A stretch of DNA of 64,000 bases from Corynebacterium cystitidis. Its GTDB lineage: Bacteria; Actinomycetota; Actinomycetes; Mycobacteriales; Mycobacteriaceae. Shown in pieces: positions 26,565-35,410 of this stretch. The stretch is taken from positions 1,488,001 through 1,552,000 of the forward strand of contig NZ_LT906473.1 of the NCBI RefSeq assembly GCF_900187295.1. Reading direction: 5' to 3'. The notes below the pieces were generated by a model, which saw only the letters and a list, made by a program, of their open reading frames with translations, did not search any database and had not been told where the DNA came from. Within the stretch, counting starts at the first letter, position 1. Every line of letters begins with the position of its first letter. A program made the position numbers and the translations under genes.

Positions 26565-27770
26565 TCAACTGTCGGATTGGTGGCTGCGCAGACCCTGTGA
26601 AGATACCACCACGGCCACACCAATCACAGGAAGAACAAGCAGCGCCACACGAAGCGTCGTCAGCTCAGAAATCACACCCAGAATGGGACTGGCTAATAAA
26701 GCACCGGCGCGCATGATCCAACTGACAATCGTCAAGCCCGTCGACTGCGCCACGCCCGGTAACTCAGCGGACACAGCATAGGCACTGGGAATCAAGGTAG
26801 CAGCACCCCAGCCAGCAAACACGTAACCGAGAAACAGCAACCACGGCTGTGTGGCCACCACCACGCACACCCCTCCCAGAAGAATGCTGATTCCACCCCA
26901 CCGTGCAATCGGCACACGCCCGAACCGGTTGATCAACACGTCCCCTGCGAACCGGCCGATCATATGCGCTGCAAAAAGGGCCATATAGGCAACCCCTGCC
27001 GCCTCGAGACGCACCCCAGCTACAACGTTCGCCGACAACGGCGCCCAATTATTTCCGATATCTTCCACAACGGATCCTGACAGCGCCACAACCGCCGCAG
27101 GCAGCGCGATGAGCAGGGCCCGGCCAGTGATCGCCGCGGATCGCTTCGTGGTTTCAGCATCACCTGCGTTATCCGCTGCTTCCACAAACCCATCTGGCGG
27201 TGCACCAACCTCACCCATCATCGCGGCTGCGATCAGAACAAGTAAAATTTGAACGGCTGCGATGAGCGCTAAATGCATCTGTAGGCCCATTCCACAAACC
27301 GCAGCCGTAGTGGCACTGAGCCCACCGAGCACCGCACCCAGCGACCAGCAGGCATGCAGCGACGACATAAATGAGACACCCACATCGTGTTGAATACGCA
27401 CAGCTGCAACATTTTGAGAGACGTCAATGATGGCGTCGAAAAGCCCAAAGAGCATCAACGCCACCACAAGACTTATCAGACTGTGAGAAAAACCTATGGT
27501 GGCCAGAAGGATCGCGGTGACAACAGTGCCCACAACCATCACTGGGCGGGCACCGAAATTACGCTCCGCCCACGTCGGCAAGAATGTCGCCAGCAGTGAG
27601 CCGACGGCCACAGCGGTAACCATAAACCCATAGACGGCGTCAGATAAGTCCGCCTGTTGTTTCAGCGTGGGGTACCACGGCAGCAGGGCACCGACGGAAA
27701 TGCCGTTGGTAATAAACATCAACGCGGAACCCAAAGGTCGTTGAAGTGCCTTCAGATTCCGCATCACCAT
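26565..27770 (-). CDS. MFS transporter
   Basis: A 401-residue, about 12-helix major facilitator protein ('FITNGISVGALLPWYPTLKQQADLSDAVYGFMVTAVAVGSL'). It resembles the FucP/YbjJ-like branch; the substrate is not evident. It lies between typA and lpqW, with only 8 nt to typA, so it is probably in the typA transcript. The start is ATG 27770 or 27764; no strong ribosome site is visible. Confidence 0.8.
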   Translation of the reverse strand: MVMRNLKALQRPLGSALMFITNGISVGALLPWYPTLKQQADLSDAVYGFMVTAVAVGSLLATFLPTWAERNFGARPVMVVGTVVTAILLATIGFSHSLISLVVALMLFGLFDAIIDVSQNVAAVRIQHDVGVSFMSSLHACWSLGAVLGGLSATTAAVCGMGLQMHLALIAAVQILLVLIAAAMMGEVGAPPDGFVEAADNAGDAETTKRSAAITGRALLIALPAAVVALSGSVVEDIGNNWAPLSANVVAGVRLEAAGVAYMALFAAHMIGRFAGDVLINRFGRVPIARWGGISILLGGVCVVVATQPWLLFLGYVFAGWGAATLIPSAYAVSAELPGVAQSTGLTIVSWIMRAGALLASPILGVISELTTLRVALLVLPVIGVAVVVSSQGLRSHQSDS

Positions 27771-27777
27771 AGGAAAC

Positions 27778-29691
27778 TTACTGATTCATTTGCTTTTGAC
27801 GGGAACGGGCACGCCCACGCTCAGTCGAGTTCAGAATAATCTTGCGCACACGCATCGCCTCAGGAGCAACCTCAACGCACTCGTCCTCATCACAAAACTC
27901 GATCGCCTCATCGAGCGAGAGGTTCCGGGCCTTCGCCAAGGTCACCGTGGCATCTGCGGACGCCGCACGCATATTAGTGAGCTTCTTTTCCTTAGTGACG
28001 TTGACGTCCATGTCCTCGTCGCGGTTGTTAATGCCCACAACCATGCCCTCGTACACCTCGGCACCTGGCTCAACAAGGAACTCGCCGCGGTCCGCCAAGT
28101 TCATAATTGCGTACGCAGTGGCTTGACCAGCACGGTCAGCAACCAAAGATCCGGTGGGGCGGCCCTTGATTTCGCCTGCCCAGGGACGAGACTCAATGGA
28201 ATACGAATTGGCGATACCAGCACCGTGGGTCTCCGTCATAAAGGTAGTGCGGAAGCCGATCAGGCCACGGGCCGGAACGTCAAACTCCATGCGCACCCAG
28301 TCACCTGCAGCGTTACCCATAGACGTCATCTGGCCTTTACGGCCCGCCAACAGCTGCGTGACATTGCCCTGATACTCACTCGGAGTATCAATCACAATAT
28401 GCTCATACGGCTCGTGGATCTTACCGTCGATTTCTCGGGTGACCACCTGCGGCTTACCCACCGTCAGCTCAAACCCTTCGCGGCGCATCGTCTCAATCAG
28501 CACCGTTAGTGCCATCTCGCCACGGCCCTGAACCTCCCAAGCATCGGGGCGCTCTGTAGGGAGAACGCGCAGCGACACGTTACCGATCAATTCCTGATCC
28601 AAGCGAGCCTTGATCATCCGGGCAGTTAGCTTATCTCCACCGTTGCGGCCCGCCATCGGCGAGGTATTCACGCCAATAGTCATGGACAACGCTGGCTCGT
28701 CGACCTTGATGCGAGGCAACGGCTCGACATTGTCAGGGTCAGTAAGGGTATCACCGATCATGATTTCATCCACCCCAGAGATTGCAGCGATATCACCCGC
28801 AACAACCTCACCCTCAGCCGGTACACGCTCGAAACCAACAGTGCGTAGCAATTCAGCCACTCGCACGTTCTTCACATGCTGTTCGCCCTCAGCGTCATAG
28901 TGGATCCACGCGACCTGATCGCCCTTCTTCACCGAGCCACGGTGCACGCGAATCAGAGCGATACGGCCCAAAAAGGAACTGGAATCAAGGTTGGTCACCT
29001 GCGCCTGGAATGGCGCGTCTGCTTCTGCCGCTGGCTCTGGAATCTCGTTATAGATGACATCGACTAGGGGCTGTAGATCCTCATTGTCTGGAAGCTCACC
29101 GTTGCCCGGATTCTCCAGGCAAGCGCGACCAGCACGGCCTGAGGTGTACAAGACAGGCAGGTCAAGCAATTTTTCTGCGGCTTCTGCAGCGGCTGGATCC
29201 TCCAAACCAGCACCGAGTTCCAGCAAGAGGTCTTGAGCTTCTTCAACAACTTCATCAATCCGCGCGTCAGGCCGGTCAGTTTTATTGACGCAGATAATTA
29301 CGGGTTTTTTCGCCTCTAATGCCTTGCCCAGGACGAAACGGGTCTGTGGCAGCGGGCCTTCGGAGGCGTCGACCAGCAACACGACGCCGTCAACCATGGA
29401 CAGGCCACGCTCGACCTCACCACCGAAGTCGGCGTGGCCCGGAGTATCAATCACGTTGATGATGAGGTCGCGGCCGTCCTTGCCCTTGCCTGGGCGACGA
29501 ATTGCCGTGTTCTTCGCCAGGATGGTGATACCCTTCTCACGCTCGAGGTCACCGGAGTCCATGACGCGGTCCGCTACTTCACCGTGGTCGCCGAACACAC
29601 CGGACTGCTCTAGCAGCGCGTTAACGAGGGTGGTCTTGCCGTGATCAACGTGGGCGACGATAGCTACGTTACGGAACTCTGGATGGGACAC
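27778..29691 (-). CDS. typA: Translational GTPase TypA/BipA
   Basis: A 637-residue EF-G-like GTPase with G1 'AHVDHGKTTLVNALLEQ', G2/G3 'EKGITI' and 'DTPGHADFGGEVERGL', and the TypA-specific C-terminal domain 'TNMRAASADATVTLAKARNLSLDEAIEFCDEDECVEV'. It binds ribosomes and aids growth at low temperature or under stress. The start is GTG 29691 with GAGGAG about 9 nt upstream. Confidence 0.95.
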   Translation of the reverse strand: MSHPEFRNVAIVAHVDHGKTTLVNALLEQSGVFGDHGEVADRVMDSGDLEREKGITILAKNTAIRRPGKGKDGRDLIINVIDTPGHADFGGEVERGLSMVDGVVLLVDASEGPLPQTRFVLGKALEAKKPVIICVNKTDRPDARIDEVVEEAQDLLLELGAGLEDPAAAEAAEKLLDLPVLYTSGRAGRACLENPGNGELPDNEDLQPLVDVIYNEIPEPAAEADAPFQAQVTNLDSSSFLGRIALIRVHRGSVKKGDQVAWIHYDAEGEQHVKNVRVAELLRTVGFERVPAEGEVVAGDIAAISGVDEIMIGDTLTDPDNVEPLPRIKVDEPALSMTIGVNTSPMAGRNGGDKLTARMIKARLDQELIGNVSLRVLPTERPDAWEVQGRGEMALTVLIETMRREGFELTVGKPQVVTREIDGKIHEPYEHIVIDTPSEYQGNVTQLLAGRKGQMTSMGNAAGDWVRMEFDVPARGLIGFRTTFMTETHGAGIANSYSIESRPWAGEIKGRPTGSLVADRAGQATAYAIMNLADRGEFLVEPGAEVYEGMVVGINNRDEDMDVNVTKEKKLTNMRAASADATVTLAKARNLSLDEAIEFCDEDECVEVAPEAMRVRKIILNSTERGRARSRQKQMNQ

Positions 29692-30045
29692 GAAGGGTGC
29701 TCCTCTATTTCAAAACATCGTATGAACGTTTAAACCCTACTCCCAATATGGCTTCTGCGCACTTCCACACGAGCACTCCGCAGAGGTCTCACACCCGGCC
29801 GATAAACCGTAGGCCGACAAAACCACTTGACATTGGCGCAATTGTGAATATTGTTACTTTTGTTAGTGAAGTTGCAATTGTTAATGCAGTTACTGGAATT
29901 AGTGTATCTACTTTAGCTCTTGTAGCTGCTATAGTTTGGTGGGGTCTTAAGCGCTGTTGGCACTGTCGAGCGTTGTGGCTTCCGCCAACCCCGGTGGCTA
30001 TTGAAGTCCGGCCACACCACACACCTAGGGTTAGGAATAATTTTC
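29692..30045. other. Long intergenic region with an AT-rich island
   Basis: Between the divergent typA and a secreted-protein gene. The first ~130 nt are ordinary. 29821-29945 is clearly AT-rich and starts with TTGACA (29827-29832), a possible -35 element. One frame stays open and would encode hydrophobic residues from a GTG at 29848 ('VNIVTFVSEVAIVNAVTGIS'), but with unusual A/T-ending codons and no ribosome site. The best reading is promoter and 5' regulatory DNA; a small membrane peptide is possible. Confidence 0.35.
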
Positions 30046-30756
30046 GTGCGAATACAACCGACCGTCGCTCGCGCCGTCGCCGCCACCGCAACCGCTGGGG
30101 CTATGGCCGTCGGCGCGCTTGCTTCCCCTGCCGCGACCGCCAACTCTGATTTGAGCGCCGCATGGAACCAACAAGGCAGCTCCATAGTCGCACCTTATAT
30201 CGACGAAATCGGCCGCCCCACCGACTACACCGTGGCGCGCATCAACGAGTTCGCCAGCCAGCCGTGGGTTCCCGCAGATGTCGAAAACGCGCTCCGCACC
30301 GCTGCCGCTTTTTATTCCGGCCAGGGCGAACCCGGTGGACCACCACTTCCTGAAGATGCCCCACCGTTTACCCAGTTCTACTGGCCCACCGTATCTTCCG
30401 ATTGTATGGGCCCAGGCCTTCACTCCACCGCCAGCGCCATTGTGGTGCCTGGCCCCAGCACCGATGTGCGACCTCAGCCCGGTGCTGGTCAGGCCACCTT
30501 TATTTTCACGGCTTTAGGCACCCCAGCGGCAGCACCCGACCAAGGTTTGATGAACGTGTACTGGCTGAATACCACCACATTCCAATCAGGAGTAACACCC
30601 CTCGGCAATAACGGGATAAACAAAACAGGACCGACAACTTTGTCGGGACTGGCACATACCGGCCACGGCACAGTGATTGCTGTTGTCACAGGAGCGGCGA
30701 AAACTGATAGCAACACCTGTTCATTCGCACCGACGGCAGCAGTGTTTAACGTGTAG
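30046..30756 (+). CDS. Secreted protein of unknown function
   Basis: A 236-residue protein with a Sec signal peptide (Ala-rich hydrophobic core, cleavage near 'ASPAATA-NSD') and a mature domain that is Pro/Gly/Thr-rich with two Cys. Conserved secreted proteins of this type ('PTVSSDCMGPGL', 'GLAHTGHGTVIAVVTG') occur in corynebacteria and mycobacteria, without a known role. I chose GTG 30046, with TAGGAA just upstream; an ATG at 30001 would put 15 odd residues before the signal. Confidence 0.75.
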   Translation: MRIQPTVARAVAATATAGAMAVGALASPAATANSDLSAAWNQQGSSIVAPYIDEIGRPTDYTVARINEFASQPWVPADVENALRTAAAFYSGQGEPGGPPLPEDAPPFTQFYWPTVSSDCMGPGLHSTASAIVVPGPSTDVRPQPGAGQATFIFTALGTPAAAPDQGLMNVYWLNTTTFQSGVTPLGNNGINKTGPTTLSGLAHTGHGTVIAVVTGAAKTDSNTCSFAPTAAVFNV

Positions 30757-30784
30757 CGTTTTTTGAAAGATCGTGAGGCACCCC

Positions 30785-31321
30785 ATGAGCGCTGATCTCC
30801 ACCCAGTCAAGCAGGAGACCTTTGACACCTCCTCGAAGACTAATACAGACCCGAAAGGGTTCTTGCGCGACGTCGACACGTTCTACGAAACAGAGTTCGG
30901 TCTATATATGGCGCGCGGGGCCAACCACCCACGCTTCGGATACCTCGAAAGCTGGCTCTTGCCGGACTTGGGTTTGCGCGCTAACATCTTTCACTTCCGC
31001 GAAGGGGTCGACGAAGTTCAGGACTTCTACTTCGATGTTGCCGACATTGACAACAACGGTGATGTGTGGTCAACGCGCGATCTTTACGTTGACCTGATCT
31101 CGGTCTCCGGCGAACCTATTGATGTGCAAGACATTGATGAGCTAGCGGCGGCAACATCTGCCGGACTCATCACCGCGGCTGAGGCAGAGCGCGCAATCGA
31201 ACATACGCTTGCAGCGGTTGACGGCATTACGCGTCACGACGACAACCCCATGCAGTGGCTGCACACCATCGGTTATGATCTGACCTGGGCAGACGAGGTT
31301 AAACTTACCCCTGTTGGTTAG
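30785..31321 (+). CDS. DUF402 family protein
   Basis: A 178-residue soluble protein with the DUF402 pattern ('DFYFDVADIDNNGDVWSTRDLYVDLISVSG', 'DIDELAAATSAGLITAAEAERAIE'). Some DUF402 proteins are metal-dependent nucleoside tri-/diphosphate phosphatases. The ATG at 30785 has GAGG 7 nt upstream. It overlaps a 14-bp tandem repeat at its 3' end. Confidence 0.8.
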   Translation: MSADLHPVKQETFDTSSKTNTDPKGFLRDVDTFYETEFGLYMARGANHPRFGYLESWLLPDLGLRANIFHFREGVDEVQDFYFDVADIDNNGDVWSTRDLYVDLISVSGEPIDVQDIDELAAATSAGLITAAEAERAIEHTLAAVDGITRHDDNPMQWLHTIGYDLTWADEVKLTPVG

Positions 31322-31338
31322 AATCTGTTGGTTAGAAT
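31311..31338 (+). repeat. 14-bp tandem duplication at the DUF402-arsC junction
   Basis: CTGTTGGTTAGAAT is repeated exactly (31311-31324 and 31325-31338). The first copy contains the TAG stop of the DUF402 gene, so the second copy only lengthens the spacer before the arsC-like ATG. It looks like a recent slippage duplication. Confidence 0.8.
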
Positions 31339-31346
31339 CTGTGCCC

Positions 31347-31688
31347 ATGAGCACGATCTATCACAACCCGCAGTGTTCCACTTCTCGCACTGCCCTGTCT
31401 ATCCTGCGCGAGCGCGGCGAGGAACCCGAGGTGATCAAGTACCTCGATACGCCCCCATCGAAAGAAACGCTGGCTGAGCTTATCGACGCTGCTGGCCTGA
31501 CCGTCCACGAGGCCATTCGCACCCGCGAGCAGCAGTACCAAGACCTCGGGCTGAGCAAGGACACGCCTGACGACGAGCTACTCGATGCCATGGTCGCCCA
31601 CCCGCGGCTGATCCAGCGCCCCATTGTGGTCACAGACAAAGGTGTCCGCATTCCTCGCCCCTTGGATCTGCTAGACGAAATCCTCTAG
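31347..31688 (+). CDS. ArsC/Spx-family thioredoxin-fold protein (putative arsenate reductase)
   Basis: A 113-residue ArsC-family protein with the catalytic Cys in 'IYHNPQCSTSR' near the N-terminus, 'IRTREQQYQDLGL' and the arginine-bearing 'RLIQRPIVV'. These match glutaredoxin-dependent arsenate reductases (ArsC/YffB group). No ars transporter or regulator is next to it, so general redox use is equally possible. The ATG at 31347 is where similarity starts. Confidence 0.82.
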   Translation: MSTIYHNPQCSTSRTALSILRERGEEPEVIKYLDTPPSKETLAELIDAAGLTVHEAIRTREQQYQDLGLSKDTPDDELLDAMVAHPRLIQRPIVVTDKGVRIPRPLDLLDEIL

Positions 31689-31693
31689 CCCCT

Positions 31694-32176
31694 CTAGCCC
31701 TGGAGAACGAGATCCGCAGTGACAGGAAGTTCCTTTAACCGTAGTTCCCGTTCCTGCTCGGCCCACATGTCCCAGTATTCGGCATAGCCCGGGTCGCGTT
31801 CGAGAGCGCGGCGTTTCCGGGCATCGTAGGGAGCGGTGATCCGCACTGTAAAAACGTCGCCCAGCTGTGATGCGGCCTGGTACGAAGCTTGGGTAAGAGC
31901 ACCGACCCCTTCGATGATGAGGTCTGCTTCTGGGTCGAGTTGTACCCATTGTCCCGGCTGGTTCTTCTCCCAATCCCACCGCGTGAACCCGGGTTGGGTA
32001 GGGTGCAGGACGTCGTGGACAACCATGCGCACACCTTCTGCAAGCCCTGACCATCCTGGATAAAAATCGTCGAGGTGGACCACGGTCATACCAGTGTCAC
32101 GGCCAAGCTGGTTGGCAAACGTGGTTTTTCCGGACCCAGAGGGCCCATCGACCAAAATAATTATCCGCTTGCTCAT
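31694..32176 (-). CDS. Uridine-kinase-like P-loop kinase in the thiamine ECF operon
   Basis: A 160-residue P-loop protein with Walker A 'DGPSGSGKTT', a 'VHLDDFYPGW' acceptor segment and 'DLIIEGVGA', typical of small uridine/phosphoribulokinase-like kinases. The ATG at 32176 overlaps the ykoC TGA by 4 nt (ATGA), so it is translated with the transporter genes. Its substrate may therefore be the imported thiamine precursor or a related alcohol, rather than uridine (inference). Confidence 0.78.
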   Translation of the reverse strand: MSKRIIILVDGPSGSGKTTFANQLGRDTGMTVVHLDDFYPGWSGLAEGVRMVVHDVLHPTQPGFTRWDWEKNQPGQWVQLDPEADLIIEGVGALTQASYQAASQLGDVFTVRITAPYDARKRRALERDPGYAEYWDMWAEQERELRLKELPVTADLVLQG

Positions 32177-32934
32177 ACTGCTCCCAAAAACATGAACTGA
32201 CCGGTCAATATAGACACCGCTACCGCACCCAGGCCAATGAGCGCACACGTGATGACAAAGGCCCACTCTTGGCCACCAAACCGCGCTGTGCGGGCGAAGG
32301 TGCGCTGTGTGTCAACACGGCCAAACCCGCGGGCTTCCATCGCTGTGGCCAGCTTTGATGCCCGGCGCAGAGCCGTTACAAGTAAACCGAACACGATCGA
32401 CCACCAGTATTTCATGCGTCCTACCTCAGCCAGTCCACGGGCGCGACGCGACCGGCGCATCGCATCAATGTCATCGCGCAAAAGCCCTAGCATGCGTAGC
32501 GCCGCAACCGTGCCGATGACAAACCGTGGGGGCAACTTCAGGTTTTGGGCCAACCCGTCGCCTAAATCGGTCGGGTCAACATCTGCAGATAACACGATGA
32601 CCGGCAGCCCGACAGCCAGAACACGCAAGCCCATCGCCAACGCCAGCTGGAGAGAATTGTCCGTGACCTGGATCAACCAGAACTGCGCGTAAGTTTCTCC
32701 TCCTGGTCTGCCGTACAGCGCCATAGGCACAGCAGCAAGGGGAGCTGCAACAAAAATCGGCCACGAGCGCTTCACCAAACGGCCCCACCCCACGCCCACC
32801 AGCGGTGCCCCCAACACGATGCATACCAGTGCCACCACGGCAGACACCCAGTCCAATGTGAGCAACACCGGGGTGGTCATCATCAGCATGCTCAGCAGCC
32901 GGGCCACCGGGTTAATTCCTGCGATCAGATTCAT
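32173..32934 (-). CDS. ykoC: ECF transporter transmembrane subunit (EcfT/YkoC)
   Basis: A 253-residue CbiQ-family membrane protein with five to six helices and the coupling helices marked by 'ALRMLGLLRDDIDAMRRSRRARG' and 'LRRASKLATAMEARGFG'. It transmits ATPase motion to the S component. The start is ATG 32934, overlapping the ykoD stop by 4 nt. Confidence 0.88.
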   Translation of the reverse strand: MNLIAGINPVARLLSMLMMTTPVLLTLDWVSAVVALVCIVLGAPLVGVGWGRLVKRSWPIFVAAPLAAVPMALYGRPGGETYAQFWLIQVTDNSLQLALAMGLRVLAVGLPVIVLSADVDPTDLGDGLAQNLKLPPRFVIGTVAALRMLGLLRDDIDAMRRSRRARGLAEVGRMKYWWSIVFGLLVTALRRASKLATAMEARGFGRVDTQRTFARTARFGGQEWAFVITCALIGLGAVAVSILTGQFMFLGAV

Positions 32935-34259
32935 GTCACCACCACCTGGTGGTCTCCCAGACTGCGGGTGAAATGCTCGTCGTGAGTAATGGACAACACC
33001 GTGGTGCCCTGATCAGTCAAGGAGCGAATCAACCCCACCAGTTCCACAAAGGTACGTGCATCTTGGCCGAACGTCGGCTCATCCAGGACAACAAAAGCCG
33101 GTGTATTAACCAGCGCTGTAGCCACCGAAAGCCTGCGCTTTTCTCCCCCTGACAGCGTAAAAGGATGAGCTTGAACAACATGGTCAAGGCGTAGCCGTTG
33201 CACCAACTCGTCGATCCGCGCGCTGGGTGCTCCAGAAACCATCAGCTCGTCATACACAGTGCGTGCGACGAACTGGTGCTCTGGATCCTGGAAGACGTAG
33301 CCAATGCGCTGGGCCAAGTGCCGCGATGACCACCTCACCGGTGGCGCAGTCAGACCTTGACGGATCGATTCCGCGTACTCCAGAGTGCCCCCGTTACTGG
33401 TTGATAGACCCGCAAGCGTTGTCGCCAGGGTGGTTTTGCCAGTGCCGTTAGCACCAGTCATTACTGTGGAGAAACCCTCGGGCAGTTCGAGGCTACGTGG
33501 TGGACCCCAGTCTGTCAGCAGCTCGTCGGCACGCACAGCCCACGGCGCACCCGACGCAGACCGCGCAACCGGAAGATCGGGGGGCCCGGGTAGCTGGTTT
33601 GCGCTAATCGCCTCCAGTCCATCACTGCCTAGTCGGTAGATCGAGTCGATCAGCGCAAGCCAGGGGCCTGGATTATGCTCAACGACGACCAACGTGGCGC
33701 CGGTGCGCTCAAGGACGCGCGCGGTGGCCTCGATGATGGAACGGGTGCCCTCAGGGTCAAGGTTTGCAGTTGGCTCATCAAAGACCAGAACGTCGGCGCC
33801 CATGGCGAGCACACCCGCGAGCGCTAGGCGCTGCTTCTGCCCGCCCGACAGCAACACTGTCGGGTGATTCAGAGCAACGTCGAGCCCCACCAGCTCAAGA
33901 GCTGTGGTTACACGCGCCCAGATTTCGTCGCGGGGCACACCTAAATTCTCGCACCCGAAGGCAACATCGTCGCCCACCCGTGAGGAGATCACTTGGGAGT
34001 CAGGGTCCTGCAACACCATCCCCACGGTTCCATTGACCTCGAGGCGCCCTGTGCTCGAGCCCTCCTCATCATCATTCAATAACCCTGCGATCAAGTGCAG
34101 CAAGGTAGACTTTCCTGCGCCAGAATCCCCCGTCAACAAGACGGCTTCCCCACGCTGCACAACCCAGTCAACACTGTGGAAAGCCGGATCGCGGCGCATC
34201 GCGTGGCGGTATGACAGATTGCCGGCCTGAATGGCCGGAGACAACGAGGTCGAGGTCAT
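32931..34259 (-). CDS. ykoD: ECF transporter fused ATPase (YkoD type)
   Basis: A 442-residue protein with two ABC ATPase domains in one chain. Domain 1: Walker A 'GDSGAGKST', signature 'LSGGQKQR', Walker B 'VLVFDEP'. Domain 2: Walker A 'GANGTGKTT', signature 'LSGGEKRR', Walker B 'FVVLDEP'. It powers the ECF complex with YkoC and YkoE. It overlaps both neighbours by 4 nt. Confidence 0.9.
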   Translation of the reverse strand: MTSTSLSPAIQAGNLSYRHAMRRDPAFHSVDWVVQRGEAVLLTGDSGAGKSTLLHLIAGLLNDDEEGSSTGRLEVNGTVGMVLQDPDSQVISSRVGDDVAFGCENLGVPRDEIWARVTTALELVGLDVALNHPTVLLSGGQKQRLALAGVLAMGADVLVFDEPTANLDPEGTRSIIEATARVLERTGATLVVVEHNPGPWLALIDSIYRLGSDGLEAISANQLPGPPDLPVARSASGAPWAVRADELLTDWGPPRSLELPEGFSTVMTGANGTGKTTLATTLAGLSTSNGGTLEYAESIRQGLTAPPVRWSSRHLAQRIGYVFQDPEHQFVARTVYDELMVSGAPSARIDELVQRLRLDHVVQAHPFTLSGGEKRRLSVATALVNTPAFVVLDEPTFGQDARTFVELVGLIRSLTDQGTTVLSITHDEHFTRSLGDHQVVVT

Positions 34260-34858
34260 TGCGGGCGCCCCGCAGCAAAACGATCAAGCGCCCCAGTCCG
34301 TGCCAAGGCCTGAACCAGAAAGTGCCCGACTACACCAGCCAAGATCGCACCGGAGATGACCAGGCAGGTCAGGTAAATCAGGTTGAACTCCACGGTTTTT
34401 GCGATATTGGCGCTGGTAAAGAGCTCTAAGATATAAGCGCCGACAGCCCCACCAACGCCTGCCAACATGGCCACAGGCATGGTGAAGCGTCGATAAGCGA
34501 AAATAGCGAAGGCAAGCTCCGCGCCTACACCTTGCGTCATGCCCGCATAGAGCGTCTCCACACCCCACTGGCTGCCCAGTACCGCAGAGACGGTGGCGGC
34601 AACCAGTTCCACAAATAGCGCAGCACCAGGCTTGCGAATTATCAGACCGCCAACCACGCCTCCCAAAAACCACATACCCGCAACGAGCCCGCCGAAACCA
34701 GGGGTAAATGTGTTTAAAGCGGTAAAGCCGGCGTAGCCGAACAGATTCCACATCCAGAAGATCACACCGCACGCCACGCCTAGGACCGCTGCGGTAACGA
34801 TGTCGATGACACGCCATCTATTTCTAGATTTTTTCAATAAAGGCTGACTCACAACCAT
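34256..34858 (-). CDS. ykoE: YkoE-type substrate-binding (S) component for thiamine precursor
   Basis: A 200-residue integral membrane protein with about six helices in the YkoE pattern ('IVTAAVLGVACGVIFWMWN', 'GGLVAGMWFLGGVVGGLIIRKPGAALFVELVAA'). YkoE binds the hydroxymethylpyrimidine precursor (or thiamine) and is controlled by TPP riboswitches in many Gram-positives, exactly as here. The AGGAAGGA ribosome site lies directly before ATG 34858. A GTG at 34852 has better spacing and may be the true start. Confidence 0.88.
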   Translation of the reverse strand: MVVSQPLLKKSRNRWRVIDIVTAAVLGVACGVIFWMWNLFGYAGFTALNTFTPGFGGLVAGMWFLGGVVGGLIIRKPGAALFVELVAATVSAVLGSQWGVETLYAGMTQGVGAELAFAIFAYRRFTMPVAMLAGVGGAVGAYILELFTSANIAKTVEFNLIYLTCLVISGAILAGVVGHFLVQALARTGALDRFAAGRPQ

Positions 34859-34863
34859 TCCTT

Positions 34864-34952
34864 CCTCGCGCCGGTACTAACCGGATCAGGTTCGACGGTC
34901 CGCCAGCACAACTGGCTATCTCAGCCCCATTAACGTGGGGCACCCGTGGGTA
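34864..34952 (-). ncRNA. TPP (THI-element) riboswitch upstream of ykoE
   Basis: On the minus strand the conserved GGGGCTGAGA (CTGAGA at 34924-34919) and ACCTGATCCGGTTAGTACCG (ACCTGATC at 34891-34884) are present with correct spacing, the hallmark of the thiamine pyrophosphate aptamer. The 3' end of its closing P1 helix reaches the AGGAAGGA of ykoE, so ligand binding probably blocks translation initiation of ykoE-D-C-kinase. Confidence 0.93.
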
Positions 34953-35044
34953 CGCACTTCAGTAAATCAAATTGGCACAGAGTTTGCCAAGTATCTCACC
35001 ATGGTTCTCACCATGGATCTCACCGAATGCGTGGTTGAGCAGGG

Positions 35045-35404
35045 CTACTTCTCTAGGTCAGCAACGCTGTAATGCGCTTCACTACCGCCACTGCGGGTCC
35101 ACGTCACCTGCAAGTTGTCCTTCGCACCGAATCGAATCAGGTGCATCGCGACGATGCGTTCACATTCTTCCACGCGCGCCGGCTCAGCAGTCATGGTCAT
35201 CATGAGGACATCATCGCTGGCGATTAAATCCACCTGGGTAGGTGTGCCGTCGATACCCTCACCGGGAAACTCAATCGTGCCGCGCGCGGCATCGGAATCC
35301 CAATGTGTGTTGAGCTTTCTGGAAAAGTGTGACGCCAGTTGTTTGGCGTAGCGGGCAGGGCGCTCGGTTCGCACACGTGCTGTTGAAGTCAAAGTTTCAC
35401 TCAT
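35045..35404 (-). CDS. DUF2218 family protein
   Basis: A 119-residue protein with the DUF2218 pattern ('ERPARYAKQLASHFSRK', 'GTIEFPGE', 'VDLIASDDVLMMTM', 'ERIVAMHLIRFGAKDNLQVTW'). DUF2218 genes often sit with siderophore uptake or utilisation genes. Here a DtxR-like box overlaps its promoter, which fits iron control. Its biochemical role is unknown. The start is ATG 35404. Confidence 0.82.
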   Translation of the reverse strand: MSETLTSTARVRTERPARYAKQLASHFSRKLNTHWDSDAARGTIEFPGEGIDGTPTQVDLIASDDVLMMTMTAEPARVEECERIVAMHLIRFGAKDNLQVTWTRSGGSEAHYSVADLEK

Positions 35405-35410
35405 GTGAGC

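Noticed and set aside
27790..28509. 239-codon plus-strand frame opposite typA
   Set aside because: Antisense to conserved TypA C-terminal domain; no start signals.
29697..30149. 150-codon plus-strand frame covering the AT-rich island and the start of the secreted protein gene
   Set aside because: It overlaps the signal peptide of the secreted protein in another frame, its ends are Arg-rich nonsense, and only the middle 45 codons look protein-like; kept only as a possible small peptide finding.
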